This document shows positions 53,355 through 63,391 of a stretch of 64,000 bases of DNA, one piece after another. The stretch covers positions 2,294,001 to 2,358,000 of the forward strand of contig NZ_CP119520.1 of assembly GCF_029223865.1 (NCBI RefSeq). Reading direction: 5' to 3'. Position 1 is the stretch's first letter. The number at the start of each line of letters is the position of its first letter. Position numbers and translations under genes: made by a program. Below the pieces are notes generated by a model. The model was not told the origin of the DNA. It saw only the letters and a program-made list of their open reading frames with translations, and searched no databases. The stretch comes from Telluria mixta. Its GTDB lineage: Bacteria; Pseudomonadota; Gammaproteobacteria; Burkholderiales; Burkholderiaceae_D.

Positions 53355-53710
53355 ACATCGACTAAGTTAAGCGTAACACTCTATTTTACCTGTGTTCTCG
53401 CAAGTTATCCACAGGCGATACAGGAATTTTCCACCGAAACGCGAACGCTTGACGTGCATGCGCAACCGTTTGCGGCGCACAATAAAGCGACCTTGACACA
53501 ACGGTCGCCTTGACAGTTGAAGTAAAAATGCTGAATAATTCAGGGTTCCCCGCCCGTACGCCTTGTTAATCCAACAAATGGCACACAGGCGACAAGCTTT
53601 GCTGTGGCGTGACGCTGGCTTAACAACTGCGAAATGTCATTGGCGCAATGCTGACTCAGTGTGAGCTCAGCCCCGATTTTGCATCTATTTTGCTTTAAGC
53701 GAGACCACCA
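53347..53710. other. candidate origin of replication (dnaA-rpmH spacer)
   Basis: The 356-base spacer between divergent dnaA and rpmH has a consensus DnaA box TTATCCACA at 53405-53413. A one-mismatch box TTATCCATA lies at 53347-53355, and a weaker TTTTCCACC at 53427-53435. AT-rich stretches (for example near 53380 and 53675-53697) could unwind. Only two good boxes are visible, few for a full origin, so the origin could extend beyond this spacer. Confidence 0.6.
53510..53538 (+). promoter_or_regulatory. possible promoter for rpmH-rnpA
   Basis: TTGACA (53510-53515) has a 17-base spacer to GAATAA (53533-53538), about 170 bases before rpmH. A second TTGACA at 53493-53498 has no clear partner. Confidence 0.35.
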
Positions 53711-53845
53711 ATGAAACGTACTTACCAACCTTCCGTCGTTCGTCGCAAGCGCACGCACGGCTTCCGCGCACGTATGGCTACCCGTGGTGGCCGTCTGGTT
53801 CTGAACGCTCGCCGCGCCAAGGGCCGCAAGCGCCTGGCTGTCTAA
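53711..53845 (+). CDS. rpmH: 50S ribosomal protein L34
   Basis: The 44-residue basic protein [18 protein letters not shown], continuing with [13 protein letters not shown] and ending GRKRLAV, is a textbook L34. It heads the rightward origin operon, 34 bases before rnpA. Confidence 0.98.
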   Translation: MKRTYQPSVVRRKRTHGFRARMATRGGRLVLNARRAKGRKRLAV

Positions 53846-53879
53846 GCCCGGAAAGCCGCATCGACCACGCCTACGACAT

Positions 53880-54323
53880 ATGTCAGGCGAAGGTTCGCAC
53901 GACTTCGCGCGCGTTCGGCGTATCGTAAAAACGGATGAGTTTTCATCCGTTTTTCGTTTGCGCCCTGCACAAAAAACCGCGCATTTCGTGCTCTATACCC
54001 GACCGAATGCCCTGCCTCATGCGCGGCTGGGCGTCGTCGCGGCCAAACGTTTTGCGCCGCGCGCGGTCACGCGCAACACCATCAAGCGCATCACCCGCGA
54101 ACTGTTCCGGACCACGCCGCTGCCGGCGCTCGACTGCATCGTACGCTTGTCGCGTCCGGTCAACGGCAAGGACGGTCCGGCGACGACGTCCGCGTTGAAG
54201 GCACAGTTGCGCGTGGAGCTGGCGCGTCTGTTCGCGTCGCAGTTGCCGCGTCCACGCAAAGCCCAGGCCGCTCCACAGGCGGCGAGCGTTGCGCCTTCAG
54301 GTTCGCAACCGGGACTATCATGA
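53880..54323 (+). CDS. rnpA: ribonuclease P protein component
   Basis: The protein cofactor of RNase P has 147 residues. The conserved RNR region is [20 protein letters not shown], preceded by HARLGVVAA. The C-terminus is extended by a Pro/Gln/Ala-rich tail of about 30 residues beyond the usual fold. The stop overlaps the yidD start (ATGA). Confidence 0.95.
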   Translation: MSGEGSHDFARVRRIVKTDEFSSVFRLRPAQKTAHFVLYTRPNALPHARLGVVAAKRFAPRAVTRNTIKRITRELFRTTPLPALDCIVRLSRPVNGKDGPATTSALKAQLRVELARLFASQLPRPRKAQAAPQAASVAPSGSQPGLS

Positions 54324-54580
54324 ACCGGTTGCTTGTCTGGCTGTTGCGCGGTTACCAGTTGCTGGTGTCTCCGATGCTCGGACAGAACTGCCGTTTCTAT
54401 CCGACCTGTTCCAATTACGCGATCGAGGCCGTCAAGATCCACGGCGCCGCGCGCGGCGGATGGCTGGCTCTGCGCCGCGTCTGCCGCTGCCATCCGTGGA
54501 ACGACGGCGGCGTCGACCTGGTACCGCGTCCCGGGGAGCAGCATTCCTCACCAACCGCTTGCGGTTGCAAGCATTCCTGA
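54320..54580 (+). CDS. yidD: membrane protein insertion efficiency factor YidD
   Basis: The 86-residue protein has the family signature [18 protein letters not shown] and [15 protein letters not shown], with an N-terminal amphipathic/hydrophobic helix for membrane association. It overlaps rnpA by four bases and precedes yidC by nine, the usual order. Confidence 0.96.
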   Translation: MNRLLVWLLRGYQLLVSPMLGQNCRFYPTCSNYAIEAVKIHGAARGGWLALRRVCRCHPWNDGGVDLVPRPGEQHSSPTACGCKHS

Positions 54581-54589
54581 ATAAGACCA

Positions 54590-56245
54590 ATGGAAATCAA
54601 TAAACGTACCATCCTGTGGATCGTGTTCGCCGTCTCGCTGGTCGTCCTGTGGAACGACTGGATGGTGGCCAACGGCAAGCAGTCGATGTTCTCGGCGCAG
54701 CCGCCGGCCAAGGTCGCGCAGGCCCCAAACCCGGCCAAGCCGAATGACCTGCCGACGGCCGCAACGCAGACTCCGGCCGGCACCGTCCCGGGCACGCCCG
54801 CGGCACCCGCGCCCGTGCAGACCCAGGTCATCACCGTCAGCACCGACGTCTATAAAGTCGACATCGACACGGCCGGCGGCGTGATCCGTCGCCTGGAACT
54901 GCTGAAATACCGCGACAAGGTCGACCAGACCAAGAACCAGGTGCTGTTCCAGGCCAACGGTCCGCGCGTCTACCTGGCCCAGACGGGCCTGACCGGCGCC
55001 AGCGCGGCCGGCGTCCTGCCGAACCACAACACCCCGTTCACGGTCCGTCCTGGCCCGCGCGCGCTGGACAGCAACAACCAGGTGCAGGTCGTGCTGGACG
55101 CGGAGCAGGGCGGCGTGCGCCTGACCAAGACCTTCACGTTCAAGCGCAACGACTACGTGATCGACGTGCGCCACGACGTGACGAACCTGACCCAGGCACC
55201 GGTGACCCCGTCGCTGTACTTCCAGCTCGAACATGACGGCATGAAGCCGGAAGGCGACACGTACTTCAACAGCAGCTACACGGGCCCGACCCTGTGGACG
55301 CCGGAAGAGCACTACCAGAAGCTGACCTTCGAAAAGATCGGCAAGGGCTCGGCCGAGCACGCGAAGACCGCGAAGGATGGCTGGATCGCGATCTCGCAGC
55401 ACTTCTTCGTCTCGGCCTTCATCCCGCCGGCGAACACGCAGCGCGACATCTACACGAAGTCGCTGGGTAACAACCTGTTCGCGATCGGCGCCGTCGAGCC
55501 GCTGGGCACCGTGGCTCCGGGCGCGACCGTCTCGAACGCCGCGCGCCTGTACTCGGGCCCGCAGGTGCAGAGCCTGCTGGAAGGCGTGACCCCGGGCCTC
55601 GACCTGGTGCGCGACTACGCGTGGGCGGCGATCATCGCCAAGCCGATCTTCGCCACGATGAACTGGCTGCACTCGATGATCGGCAACTGGGGCTGGACCA
55701 TCATCGCCTTCACGATCCTGATCAAGCTGCTGTTCTTCCCGCTGTCCGCGGCCGGCTACCGCAGCATGGCCAAGATGAAGACGGTGACGCCGAAGATGCA
55801 GGCGATCCGCGAGCGTTTCAAAAACGATCCGGTCAAGATGCAGCAGGCCACGATGGAGCTGTACAAGGCCGAGAAAATCAACCCGCTGGGCGGCTGCCTG
55901 CCGATCCTCGTGCAGATGCCGGTGTTCCTGGCCCTGTACTGGGTGCTGCAGGCCGCGGTCGAGATGCGCGGCGCACCGTGGGTGGGCTGGATCCACGACC
56001 TGACGGCACCGGACCCGTACTTCATCCTGCCGATCCTGTACGCGATCTCGATGTTCATCACGCAGAAGCTGAACCCGCAGCCGGCCGATCCGGTGCAGGC
56101 CAAGATGATGATGTTCATGCCGCTGGCGTTCTCGGTCATCTTCCTGTTCTTCCCGTCCGGCCTCGTGCTGTACTGGGTCGTGAACAACCTGATCTCGATG
56201 GCGCAGCAGTACGTCATCACCAAGAAGTTCGCGCCGGCCAAGTAA
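54590..56245 (+). CDS. yidC: membrane protein insertase YidC
   Basis: The 551-residue inner-membrane insertase has an N-terminal helix ([20 protein letters not shown]), a Pro/Ala-rich linker, a large periplasmic beta domain (about 75-340) and the conserved five-helix core. Core landmarks are [20 protein letters not shown] and [20 protein letters not shown]. It is a Gram-negative, long-form YidC. A terminator follows. Confidence 0.98.
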   Translation: MEINKRTILWIVFAVSLVVLWNDWMVANGKQSMFSAQPPAKVAQAPNPAKPNDLPTAATQTPAGTVPGTPAAPAPVQTQVITVSTDVYKVDIDTAGGVIRRLELLKYRDKVDQTKNQVLFQANGPRVYLAQTGLTGASAAGVLPNHNTPFTVRPGPRALDSNNQVQVVLDAEQGGVRLTKTFTFKRNDYVIDVRHDVTNLTQAPVTPSLYFQLEHDGMKPEGDTYFNSSYTGPTLWTPEEHYQKLTFEKIGKGSAEHAKTAKDGWIAISQHFFVSAFIPPANTQRDIYTKSLGNNLFAIGAVEPLGTVAPGATVSNAARLYSGPQVQSLLEGVTPGLDLVRDYAWAAIIAKPIFATMNWLHSMIGNWGWTIIAFTILIKLLFFPLSAAGYRSMAKMKTVTPKMQAIRERFKNDPVKMQQATMELYKAEKINPLGGCLPILVQMPVFLALYWVLQAAVEMRGAPWVGWIHDLTAPDPYFILPILYAISMFITQKLNPQPADPVQAKMMMFMPLAFSVIFLFFPSGLVLYWVVNNLISMAQQYVITKKFAPAK

Positions 56246-56265
56246 CTCCGGCCTCGTGAGCGAAA

Positions 56266-56290
56266 AGCCCGTGTCCGCACGGGCTTTTTT
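56266..56290 (+). terminator. rho-independent terminator after yidC
   Basis: The stem AGCCCGTG / CACGGGCT has a TCCG loop and is followed by TTTTT. It separates the rpmH-yidC operon from mnmE. Confidence 0.92.
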
Positions 56291-56306
56291 ATTGTTGGCA
56301 GCAGCC

Positions 56307-56393
56307 CGTCGTTCCCGCGCAGGCGGGAACCCAATTTGCACGCGTTACCACGGCGCCGGCAGTACTTGGGTCCCCGCCTTCGCGGGGACGACG
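56307..56393. repeat. inverted pair of REP-like elements between yidC and mnmE
   Basis: CGTCGTTCCCGC-GCAG-GCGGGAAC plus CCAA (56307-56334) faces TTGGGTCCCCGC-CTTC-GCGGGG plus ACGACG (56366-56393). The units match those at 7598 and 50589. Confidence 0.75.
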
Positions 56394-56435
56394 TTCATGG
56401 GCATCAGTCCGACTAATAATCTACAATCCCACCCC

Positions 56436-57815
56436 ATGAAACTCGACACCTCCCCCATCGCCGCCATCGCCACCGCCCCCGGCCGCGGCGGCATCGGCGT
56501 GGTGCGCGCCTCCGGCAAGGACTTGTCCGCCCTCGCGGCCGCGCTGTTCCCCGGCACGAAGCTCACGCCCCGCCACGCCACCTATGTGCCGTTCAAGGAC
56601 GCCGCGGGCACCGTCATCGACGAGGGCCTCGCGCTGTACTTCAAGGCGCCGCATTCGTACACGGGCGAGGACGTGCTGGAACTGCAGGGCCACGGCGGCC
56701 CCGTCGTGCTGCGCATGCTGCTCGCGCGCGTGCTGGAGGCAGGCCGCGACCTGGACCTGCGCCTCGCCGAGCCGGGCGAATTCACGCGCCGCGCCTTCCT
56801 GAACGACAAGCTCGACCTCGCGCAGGCGGAAGCCGTGGCCGACCTGATCGACGCGTCCACCGAGGCCGCCGCGAAATCGGCGTCGCAATCGCTGTCCGGC
56901 GCCTTTTCGAAGGTCGTCCATGAACTGGTCGAGAAGACGATCAACCTGCGCATGCTCGTCGAGGCCACGCTCGACTTCCCGGAAGAGGAGATCGACTTCC
57001 TCGAGAAGTCCAATGCACGCGGCCAGTTGAAGGGCATCGTCGACGCGCTGGAAGCCGTGTTCCGCCAGGCGGCCCAGGGCGCGTTGCTGCGCGAGGGTTT
57101 GAATGTCGTGCTGGTCGGCCAGCCGAACGTCGGCAAATCGTCGCTGCTGAACGCACTGGCCGGATCGGACGTCGCCATCGTCACGCCGATCGCGGGCACG
57201 ACGCGCGATAAAGTCAGCGAGACGATCCAGGTCGAGGGCATCCCGCTGAACATCGTCGACACGGCCGGCATCCGCGCCATCGACGAGGGCATCGACGTCG
57301 TCGAGCGCATCGGCATCGAGCGCACGTGGGGCGAGGTCGGCAAGGCGGACGTGATCCTGCACCTGCTCGACGCGAGCCTCGGCCCGGCCAAGGCCGACGA
57401 GGAGATCGTCGCCGCATTCCCGGCCGGCGTGCCCGTCGTGCGCATCTGGAACAAGATCGACCTGTCCGGCCACCAGCCGTCCGTGGACCCGGGCGCGGAC
57501 GCGGTCAACATCTATTTGTCCGCGCACGAGAAGATCGGTATCGACCTGCTGCGCGCGGAACTGCTGCGCATCGCCGGCTGGCAGCAGACGGGCGAATCGC
57601 TGTACCTCGCGCGCGAACGCCACCTTGTCGCGCTGCGCCAGGCGCGCGAGCACCTGCGGTACGCCGCCGAGCACGCGGCGCAGGACGACCAGTCGCTGGA
57701 TCTCTTTGCCGAGGAGCTGCGGCTCGCGCAGGACCAGCTGTCCAGCATCACGGGGCAGTTCACGCCGGATGATCTGCTGGGTGTGATCTTCAGCCGGTTC
57801 TGCATCGGTAAATAG
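56436..57815 (+). CDS. mnmE: tRNA modification GTPase MnmE
   Basis: MnmE works with MnmG to form the 5-carboxymethylaminomethyl group at wobble uridine 34. The 459-residue product starts at 56436 ([21 protein letters not shown], with the folate-binding N-terminal domain). The G domain has [20 protein letters not shown] and NKID. The C-terminus ends with the invariant FCIGK. Upstream open-frame sequence is REP DNA. Confidence 0.97.
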   Translation: MKLDTSPIAAIATAPGRGGIGVVRASGKDLSALAAALFPGTKLTPRHATYVPFKDAAGTVIDEGLALYFKAPHSYTGEDVLELQGHGGPVVLRMLLARVLEAGRDLDLRLAEPGEFTRRAFLNDKLDLAQAEAVADLIDASTEAAAKSASQSLSGAFSKVVHELVEKTINLRMLVEATLDFPEEEIDFLEKSNARGQLKGIVDALEAVFRQAAQGALLREGLNVVLVGQPNVGKSSLLNALAGSDVAIVTPIAGTTRDKVSETIQVEGIPLNIVDTAGIRAIDEGIDVVERIGIERTWGEVGKADVILHLLDASLGPAKADEEIVAAFPAGVPVVRIWNKIDLSGHQPSVDPGADAVNIYLSAHEKIGIDLLRAELLRIAGWQQTGESLYLARERHLVALRQAREHLRYAAEHAAQDDQSLDLFAEELRLAQDQLSSITGQFTPDDLLGVIFSRFCIGK

Positions 57816-58037
57816 ACCGTTCCGGATGTGTGCTGGCGGCGTCCCGGATCAACTGGTGCGCCGCGCCAGCCTGAACATGTGCTCGCCCGTCCTTCCGGGC
57901 ATGCCGCACGGCACGTACTGGACGGATCGCCGGATCGGGCGCAGGCTGGCCCCATGGTGCTGCGGACCTGGCCGGGGCGTCCGCGCCGCGAACCAGTCCT
58001 CATTCCAACGGTCGAAGTCGGGTACGCGGGAGACGCC

Positions 58038-60125
58038 ATGGCGAATCGAGTCCTCATCATTTCCGCCGTCACGGACGACGTGCTTGCCCTCAGGGACGCG
58101 CTGGGCAATGCGCGCGACGGCCCGTTCGACGTGGAAGACGTTCCCGCCCTCGCTGCCGGCGTGCAGCGGCTGGCGGCGGGCGGCATCGATGCGGTCCTCT
58201 TGAACCTGACGCTGCCCGATGCGCAGGGCATGACCTGTTTCGACCGGTTGTACGAGGCAGCCTGCCACATACCCATCCTGACGCTGTGCGATCTCGACGA
58301 CGAAGCCCAGGCCAAGGAAGCGGTCCAGCGCGGTGCCCAGGGCTGGCTGTCGCGGGGGTACTTCGACAATTACCTGGTGCCGCAATCGCTGCGCAACGTC
58401 ATCGAACGCATGAAGGTGGAGCAGCGCCTGTACATCGCCCAGACCCGCGCGCAGATCACGCTCAACTCGATCGGCGATGCCGTCATCTCGGTCGACATGC
58501 ATGGCTGTGTCGATTACCTGAACGTCGCGGCGGAACGGATGACCGGCTGGTCGCGCGACGAGGCGCGCGGGCGGCGCGTCGACGACATCCTGGCGATCGT
58601 CGACAACGTCACCGGGCGGCCGATCCCCAATCCGCTCGAATACATCCTGCGCGGCGACCCGTCCGCCGACCTGGCGGACGAGTGCGTGCTCATCGACCGC
58701 CAGGGCAGCCGCCTTCCGATCGAGGATTCGGCCGCGCCGATCCATGACTGGAACCGACATCTCGTCGGTGCGGTGATGGTGTTCCGCGACATCTCCCACA
58801 ACGTGGCGTTGACGGCGAAGATGCGGCATCTGGCGCAACACGACTTCCTGACCAACCTGCCCAGCCGCATGCTGTTGAACGACCGCGTCTCGCTGGCGAT
58901 CGCCCTGGCCAGGCGCAGCAACGCGTATCCGGTCCTGCTGTTCCTCGATCTCGACAAATTCAAGCACATCAACGATTCGCTCGGGCACGGCGTCGGCGAC
59001 CAGCTCCTGCAGGCGGTCGCGGAACGCCTGCTGGCCTGCGTGCGCACGTCCGATACCGTCAGCCGCTACGGCGGCGACGAGTTCGTGATCCTGCTCGCCG
59101 ACGAGCGTCATCCGCAGGACGCGGCGCTGACGGCGGAAAAGATCCTGCATGCGCTCGCCACGCCGTTCCTGATCGGCGAACAGGAATTGCACACCTCGAC
59201 CAGCATCGGGATCGGCGTCTTTCCGTTCGACGGTACCGATGCGGTCACGCTCATCAAGAATGCCGATACGGCCATGTATCACGCAAAAGAACGTGGGCGT
59301 AATAACTACCAGTTCTTCCACCAGGCCATGAACCAGCGCGCCGTGGAGAGGCAATTGATCGAAAGCAATCTACGGCGTGCGCTGGAGCAGTCCGAGTTCA
59401 CGCTGCACTACCAGCCGAAGGTCGACCTGCAGAACCATCGCATCACCGGCGTCGAGGCATTGCTGCGCTGGATGCATCCGGAATGGGGGCTGGTGCAGCC
59501 GGAGCGGTTCATCGCCATCGCCGAGGAATGCGGCCTGATCGTGCCGATCGGGCGCTGGGTGTTACGCGAAGCCTGCCTGCAAATCGTGCGCTGGCGCGAG
59601 GCGAGCATCCCGGGCGTGTCGATCGCGGTCAATGTGTCCGCCGTCGAATTCCGCCAGCGCGATTTTTTCGACCACGCACTGGCCATCCTCGAGGAAACGG
59701 GGGCCGATCCGGCCTGCCTGCAGCTCGAGCTGACCGAAACGGTCTTGATGCGCGACGTCGCCACGAGCGCGGACCTGCTGGCGAGGTTCAAGGCGCTCGG
59801 CGTCAAGATTGCCGTGGATGATTTTGGTACCGGCTATTCGAGCCTGAGCTACCTGAGCCAGTTTCCGATCGACGTGCTCAAGATCGACCAGTCGTTCGTC
59901 AGGGCGATCGACGGCGAAGCGGGAAAGAACGGTGCCATCGTCGGCGCGGTGATCGACATGGGCAGGAACCTGCACCAGCGCGTCATTGCCGAAGGCGTCG
60001 AGGACGAGGAACAGCTCGCCTTTCTCAAGGCACACGAGTGCAATGAGGCGCAGGGGTATCTGTTCAGCCGGCCGGTCGATGCCGCGCTGATGCAGGCCAT
60101 GTTCGGCACCGGCATCGCAGCCTGA
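58038..60125 (+). CDS. degenerate receiver-PAS-GGDEF-EAL cyclic-di-GMP protein
   Basis: The start at 58038 follows GGGAG. The 695-residue product has four parts. A receiver-like domain (about 1-125) has VLLNLTLPDAQG, with Asn where the phospho-accepting Asp is expected. A PAS domain (about 140-260) has SIGDAVISVDMHGCVDYLN. The GGDEF domain (about 275-430) has LDLDKFKHINDSLGHGVGDQ and an intact YGGDEF, preceded by the RTSD inhibitory-site motif. The EAL domain (about 445-690) has GVEALLRW and DDFGTGYSSLSYL. Both catalytic motifs are intact, so it may make and/or degrade c-di-GMP. Confidence 0.92.
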   Translation: MANRVLIISAVTDDVLALRDALGNARDGPFDVEDVPALAAGVQRLAAGGIDAVLLNLTLPDAQGMTCFDRLYEAACHIPILTLCDLDDEAQAKEAVQRGAQGWLSRGYFDNYLVPQSLRNVIERMKVEQRLYIAQTRAQITLNSIGDAVISVDMHGCVDYLNVAAERMTGWSRDEARGRRVDDILAIVDNVTGRPIPNPLEYILRGDPSADLADECVLIDRQGSRLPIEDSAAPIHDWNRHLVGAVMVFRDISHNVALTAKMRHLAQHDFLTNLPSRMLLNDRVSLAIALARRSNAYPVLLFLDLDKFKHINDSLGHGVGDQLLQAVAERLLACVRTSDTVSRYGGDEFVILLADERHPQDAALTAEKILHALATPFLIGEQELHTSTSIGIGVFPFDGTDAVTLIKNADTAMYHAKERGRNNYQFFHQAMNQRAVERQLIESNLRRALEQSEFTLHYQPKVDLQNHRITGVEALLRWMHPEWGLVQPERFIAIAEECGLIVPIGRWVLREACLQIVRWREASIPGVSIAVNVSAVEFRQRDFFDHALAILEETGADPACLQLELTETVLMRDVATSADLLARFKALGVKIAVDDFGTGYSSLSYLSQFPIDVLKIDQSFVRAIDGEAGKNGAIVGAVIDMGRNLHQRVIAEGVEDEEQLAFLKAHECNEAQGYLFSRPVDAALMQAMFGTGIAA

Positions 60126-60224
60126 TGCCGAGGCGGTCAGGACGACAGATGCGCCAGCCCGTGTCCTACGCCGGACGGCGGCGGCGCGTCCATAATATGC
60201 TCATGCAGTCAACCAAGGGTCACC

Positions 60225-61385
60225 ATGACGTCGATTTCCGCAGGACCACAGTCGGACGCGCTCGGCCCCGCCTGGCCGGCGGCCTATGGCCAGGTGATCG
60301 ACGGGATCGGTTGCCCGGCCTACTGTTGCTCGCCCGCGGGCGCGGTCGTCCATAGCAACCGCTCTGCGCAGCGCCTGTGGGGTCGCGCCTGCGCGCCGGA
60401 CGAGACGGGGCAGTGGGATGGCTTCGCGGCCCTGTACCGGCTGGATGGCGTCCCCGTCGAGAAAGCGTCCTCGCCCGCCGCGCTCGCCGCCGGCAGCGGC
60501 GCCGCGCCGCCGCCGGCCGAGTTCGTCGCCGAATCGGTCGATGGGCAGAGACGCTGTCTCGTGATCCATGCGTACCCTGTCCTTCAGGGCGACGGCGCGA
60601 CTGCCGGGGTGCTGTGCTCGCTCACGGACATCAGCGAACGTCGCCGGCTCGACGAGGAAGCCCGGTGCGCGCGCGACAACCGGAACGCGTTCCTGCGTGT
60701 GCTGGCCCATGAACTGCGCAACCCGCTCGCGCCGGTCATGATGGCGGCCGCGCTGCTGCGTCACCCGGGTACGTGCGAGACCGTCCAGATGGGCCGCATG
60801 ATCGAGCGCCAGACGCGCCAGCTTGCGCGCTTCATCGGCGACCTGCTCGACGGCGCGCGCATCGAGCACGCGTTCGACATCGCCGTCGTGATGCGGGCCA
60901 GCAGCGTGGGCAACGTGCTCGAACTGGCACGCGACGTGGCCGACGGCATCCTGCATGCGCGCGGCCAGACGCTGCGCGTCGACGCGGGCGTGCCCGACGC
61001 TGTCCTGTGGTGCGATCCCGAGCGCGTGGCGCAGGCGCTCGGCAATGTCTTGCTCAACGCAAGCGAATTTTCGGACGACGGCGCCGAGATCGCCCTGGCC
61101 GTCGCGATCGACGGCGCGCTGCTGGAGGTGCAGGTGACGGATCGCGGCATTGGCGTCGAGGCGGCCCAGCTGCACGCCATGTTCGAACCGTTCCGCAAGT
61201 TCGCCGCGCATCCCGCCCGCATGCCGTCGGGGGCCGGACTCGGGCTGGCCATCGCGCGCAGCGTGTGCCGGGCGCATGGCGGGATGGTGTCCGCCCACAG
61301 CGCCGGACCGGGGCAGGGGACGCGCCTGCGCTTCATCCTGCCCGTGGTGGACGATGCCGCGCCAGCCTGGCGAGCGAGGGGATAA
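60225..61385 (+). CDS. PAS-domain sensor histidine kinase
   Basis: The 386-residue kinase has no membrane segment, so it is predicted to be cytoplasmic. An N-terminal PAS-like domain (about 20-140) ends in LCSLTDISERRRL. The H box is FLRVLAHELRNPLAP, the N box NVLLNASEFS, and the G boxes DRGIGV and GAGLGLAIARSVCRAHGG. No response regulator with an intact phospho-acceptor is adjacent; the degenerate receiver upstream is a possible partner by position only. Confidence 0.9.
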   Translation: MTSISAGPQSDALGPAWPAAYGQVIDGIGCPAYCCSPAGAVVHSNRSAQRLWGRACAPDETGQWDGFAALYRLDGVPVEKASSPAALAAGSGAAPPPAEFVAESVDGQRRCLVIHAYPVLQGDGATAGVLCSLTDISERRRLDEEARCARDNRNAFLRVLAHELRNPLAPVMMAAALLRHPGTCETVQMGRMIERQTRQLARFIGDLLDGARIEHAFDIAVVMRASSVGNVLELARDVADGILHARGQTLRVDAGVPDAVLWCDPERVAQALGNVLLNASEFSDDGAEIALAVAIDGALLEVQVTDRGIGVEAAQLHAMFEPFRKFAAHPARMPSGAGLGLAIARSVCRAHGGMVSAHSAGPGQGTRLRFILPVVDDAAPAWRARG

Positions 61386-61532
61386 CCGATCCCTTGCGCG
61401 GTGCGGATACGATGGGGGCGCACTGCATCCCCGGCGCCACCCGCCGCCTGTGATTGTGTGCGCAAATTCGGCAGGAAAAACTTGCTAACATGCGGCCGCC
61501 GCGCCCTGCTTGCGCACTGCCGAAAGGACCGC

Positions 61533-62201
61533 TTGCCCCTTCCTTCCCTGCCGCCCGAACCGCCCGCCGGCGCCATCGCCTGGCTGTGGAGAGATGCGCC
61601 CGTCCCCGCGTTTTCACGCGAAACGGTCGCCGTGGTCGACCGCCACATCTGGCTCGCCGGCGACAAGGTGCTCGTGCGGCCGGGCGCCCGTCCGCGCCTG
61701 CTGCCGCGCGGGACACGCGTGATCCCCGTCGTGCACGTCGAGATCGACCCGCTGCATCCACCGGCGGGTTTGCAGGCCGCGGAACGCACCGTGCTGGCCG
61801 CCATGCACAGCGCCGCGCGCGCGTCGACGTCGGGCTGGGTGCAGCTGGACCTGGAGGCGCGGCCGTCGCAGCGCGCCGACTACCGCGACCTCGTGCACCG
61901 TATCCGCGCCGCGCTGCCGGGCGACATGCGGCTGAGCGTCACGGCGCTCGGCTGGTGGTGCCGCGCGCCGGCCTGGCTGGACGGGCTGGAGGCGGATGAA
62001 GTCGTGCCGATGTTCTTCCGCATGGGACGCGACAACCGGGCGCTGCGCGACATCGTGACGACGCGGCCCGACGTGCTGCACCCGCTGTGCCGCACGGGCA
62101 GCGCCGGCTTTTCGCGCCAGGAAGCGTTCCCGCCCGCGGTGGCGGCGCGCTACCGGCGCACGTTCTGGTTCGACGAAAAAGGATGGAGAGATTCCCCATG
62201 A
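61533..62201 (+). CDS. DUF3142 domain protein
   Basis: There is no good ATG. TTG at 61533 has AAAGGA four bases upstream and starts just before the conserved part; TTG at 61482 (AGGAAAAAC upstream) and ATG at 61401 are in-frame alternatives. The 222-residue product has the DUF3142 pattern GWVQLDLEARPSQRADYRDL, then MRLSVTALGWWC and EVVPMFFRMGRDNRALRD, a TIM-barrel-like order. Function unknown. The stop overlaps the ATG of the next gene by four bases (ATGA). Confidence 0.75.
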   Translation: MPLPSLPPEPPAGAIAWLWRDAPVPAFSRETVAVVDRHIWLAGDKVLVRPGARPRLLPRGTRVIPVVHVEIDPLHPPAGLQAAERTVLAAMHSAARASTSGWVQLDLEARPSQRADYRDLVHRIRAALPGDMRLSVTALGWWCRAPAWLDGLEADEVVPMFFRMGRDNRALRDIVTTRPDVLHPLCRTGSAGFSRQEAFPPAVAARYRRTFWFDEKGWRDSP

Positions 62202-63391
62202 AATACCTGCTTGCCTGTGCCGCCCTGGCCGCCGTTGCGGCGAACGCGTTCGCCAGCGGCGACTATGGTCCCAGCTACACGATGTTCAAGGCGTACACGA
62301 AGCCGGACATCCCGAACATGCGCTTCCAGGCGGGAGAGCTGGGCGTGCTGCAGCCGGGCATGCGCCGCGTCTACCTGTACACGGCGTGGCGCGCGATCAT
62401 GCTCGGCGCGCCGGTCGCGCAGAAGCCGGGCACCGCGAAGGGCCTGGACCGCGCCGACGGCAGCGCGTTCGGCTACGGGTGGGATCATGTCGATGGCGAG
62501 GACACGTCCGCGGACCTGATCGGACGTGCCGCCAGGGTGTTGAACATCAAGGCCGACGACCCGGCGGCGCGCCTGATCGTGGCCTGTCCGGCGGCCGCCA
62601 ACGCACATGCGGCCGCGACCCTGCGCCAGCTGGAGGCACGGCCGGATGCGAACCGCGCGCGCGTCGATGCGTGGCTGCGCGCGCAATACCAGGTCGGCGA
62701 ATCCTGCCAGCGCGCGGAGGATGCGCGTTACGCTTATCGCGCCGAGAAACTGCCCGGGATCGTCGCGCCGCAGCCGCTGCCCGCGACCGAACCGGCGTAC
62801 TGGCGCCAGTTGCGCGACTACCAGCGCGCCGCGTGGCAGTTCCACGGTGCCCACTATGCCGAGAGCACCGCGCTGTTCGACCAGATCGGCGCGACGGCCG
62901 GCCATCCGATGCAGGGTCTCGGCGCGTATCTCGCATTGCGCTCGGAAGTCCGGCGCGCGGTCGCCGCCGTCCCGCAGACGCCGCGCGACGCGCGCGAGCG
63001 CCAGGCGCAAGTCCTCGACAAGCGCGGCGCCGCCATCCTGGCCGACGCGTCCCTGCAAACGATGCACGAACCGGCCCGGGCGCTGCTGCGTTCCATGCGT
63101 GTGCGGCTGACGCCGGAAAGCCGGCTCGATGAATTGAACCGCTACCTGGACGACCCGGCGCACGACCCGTACGCGCTCGACCGCCTCGGTGACTGGTCCG
63201 TCCTGATGGATGACGCCAAGCCGGAGCCCCTGCGCGGCCAGCACGCCTTCATCGACTGGATCGCAACGCTGCAAGACTGCGCCGGCAGCCGCGACGGATC
63301 GTGCGCCGTCCCGGCACGCCATGCGCTGGAGCGCTGGCAGCAGGGACGAAGCAGCGCGGGCATACCGACCCGTGGCTGGTCGCTGCGCTGA
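62198..63391 (+). CDS. secreted protein of unknown function (frame apparently broken)
   Basis: The start at 62198 follows GGAGAG. The 397-residue frame has a signal peptide ending near ANAFASGDYG, then a helical, Ala/Arg-rich body with repeat-like segments from about residue 200 that may be TPR-type. Its last 14 or so residues (from QQGRSSAG) do not fit. Around 63345-63360 the next frame reads QRGHTDPWLVAALMLSETL and continues as good coding sequence, so the real protein probably continues past a one-base shift. It is co-transcribed with the DUF3142 gene, a pairing I have no function for. Confidence 0.7.
   Translation: MKYLLACAALAAVAANAFASGDYGPSYTMFKAYTKPDIPNMRFQAGELGVLQPGMRRVYLYTAWRAIMLGAPVAQKPGTAKGLDRADGSAFGYGWDHVDGEDTSADLIGRAARVLNIKADDPAARLIVACPAAANAHAAATLRQLEARPDANRARVDAWLRAQYQVGESCQRAEDARYAYRAEKLPGIVAPQPLPATEPAYWRQLRDYQRAAWQFHGAHYAESTALFDQIGATAGHPMQGLGAYLALRSEVRRAVAAVPQTPRDARERQAQVLDKRGAAILADASLQTMHEPARALLRSMRVRLTPESRLDELNRYLDDPAHDPYALDRLGDWSVLMDDAKPEPLRGQHAFIDWIATLQDCAGSRDGSCAVPARHALERWQQGRSSAGIPTRGWSLR

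Noticed and set aside
56256..56435. 60-residue N-terminal extension of MnmE
   Set aside because: Encoded by the yidC terminator and REP-like repeats; conserved MnmE starts at 56436.
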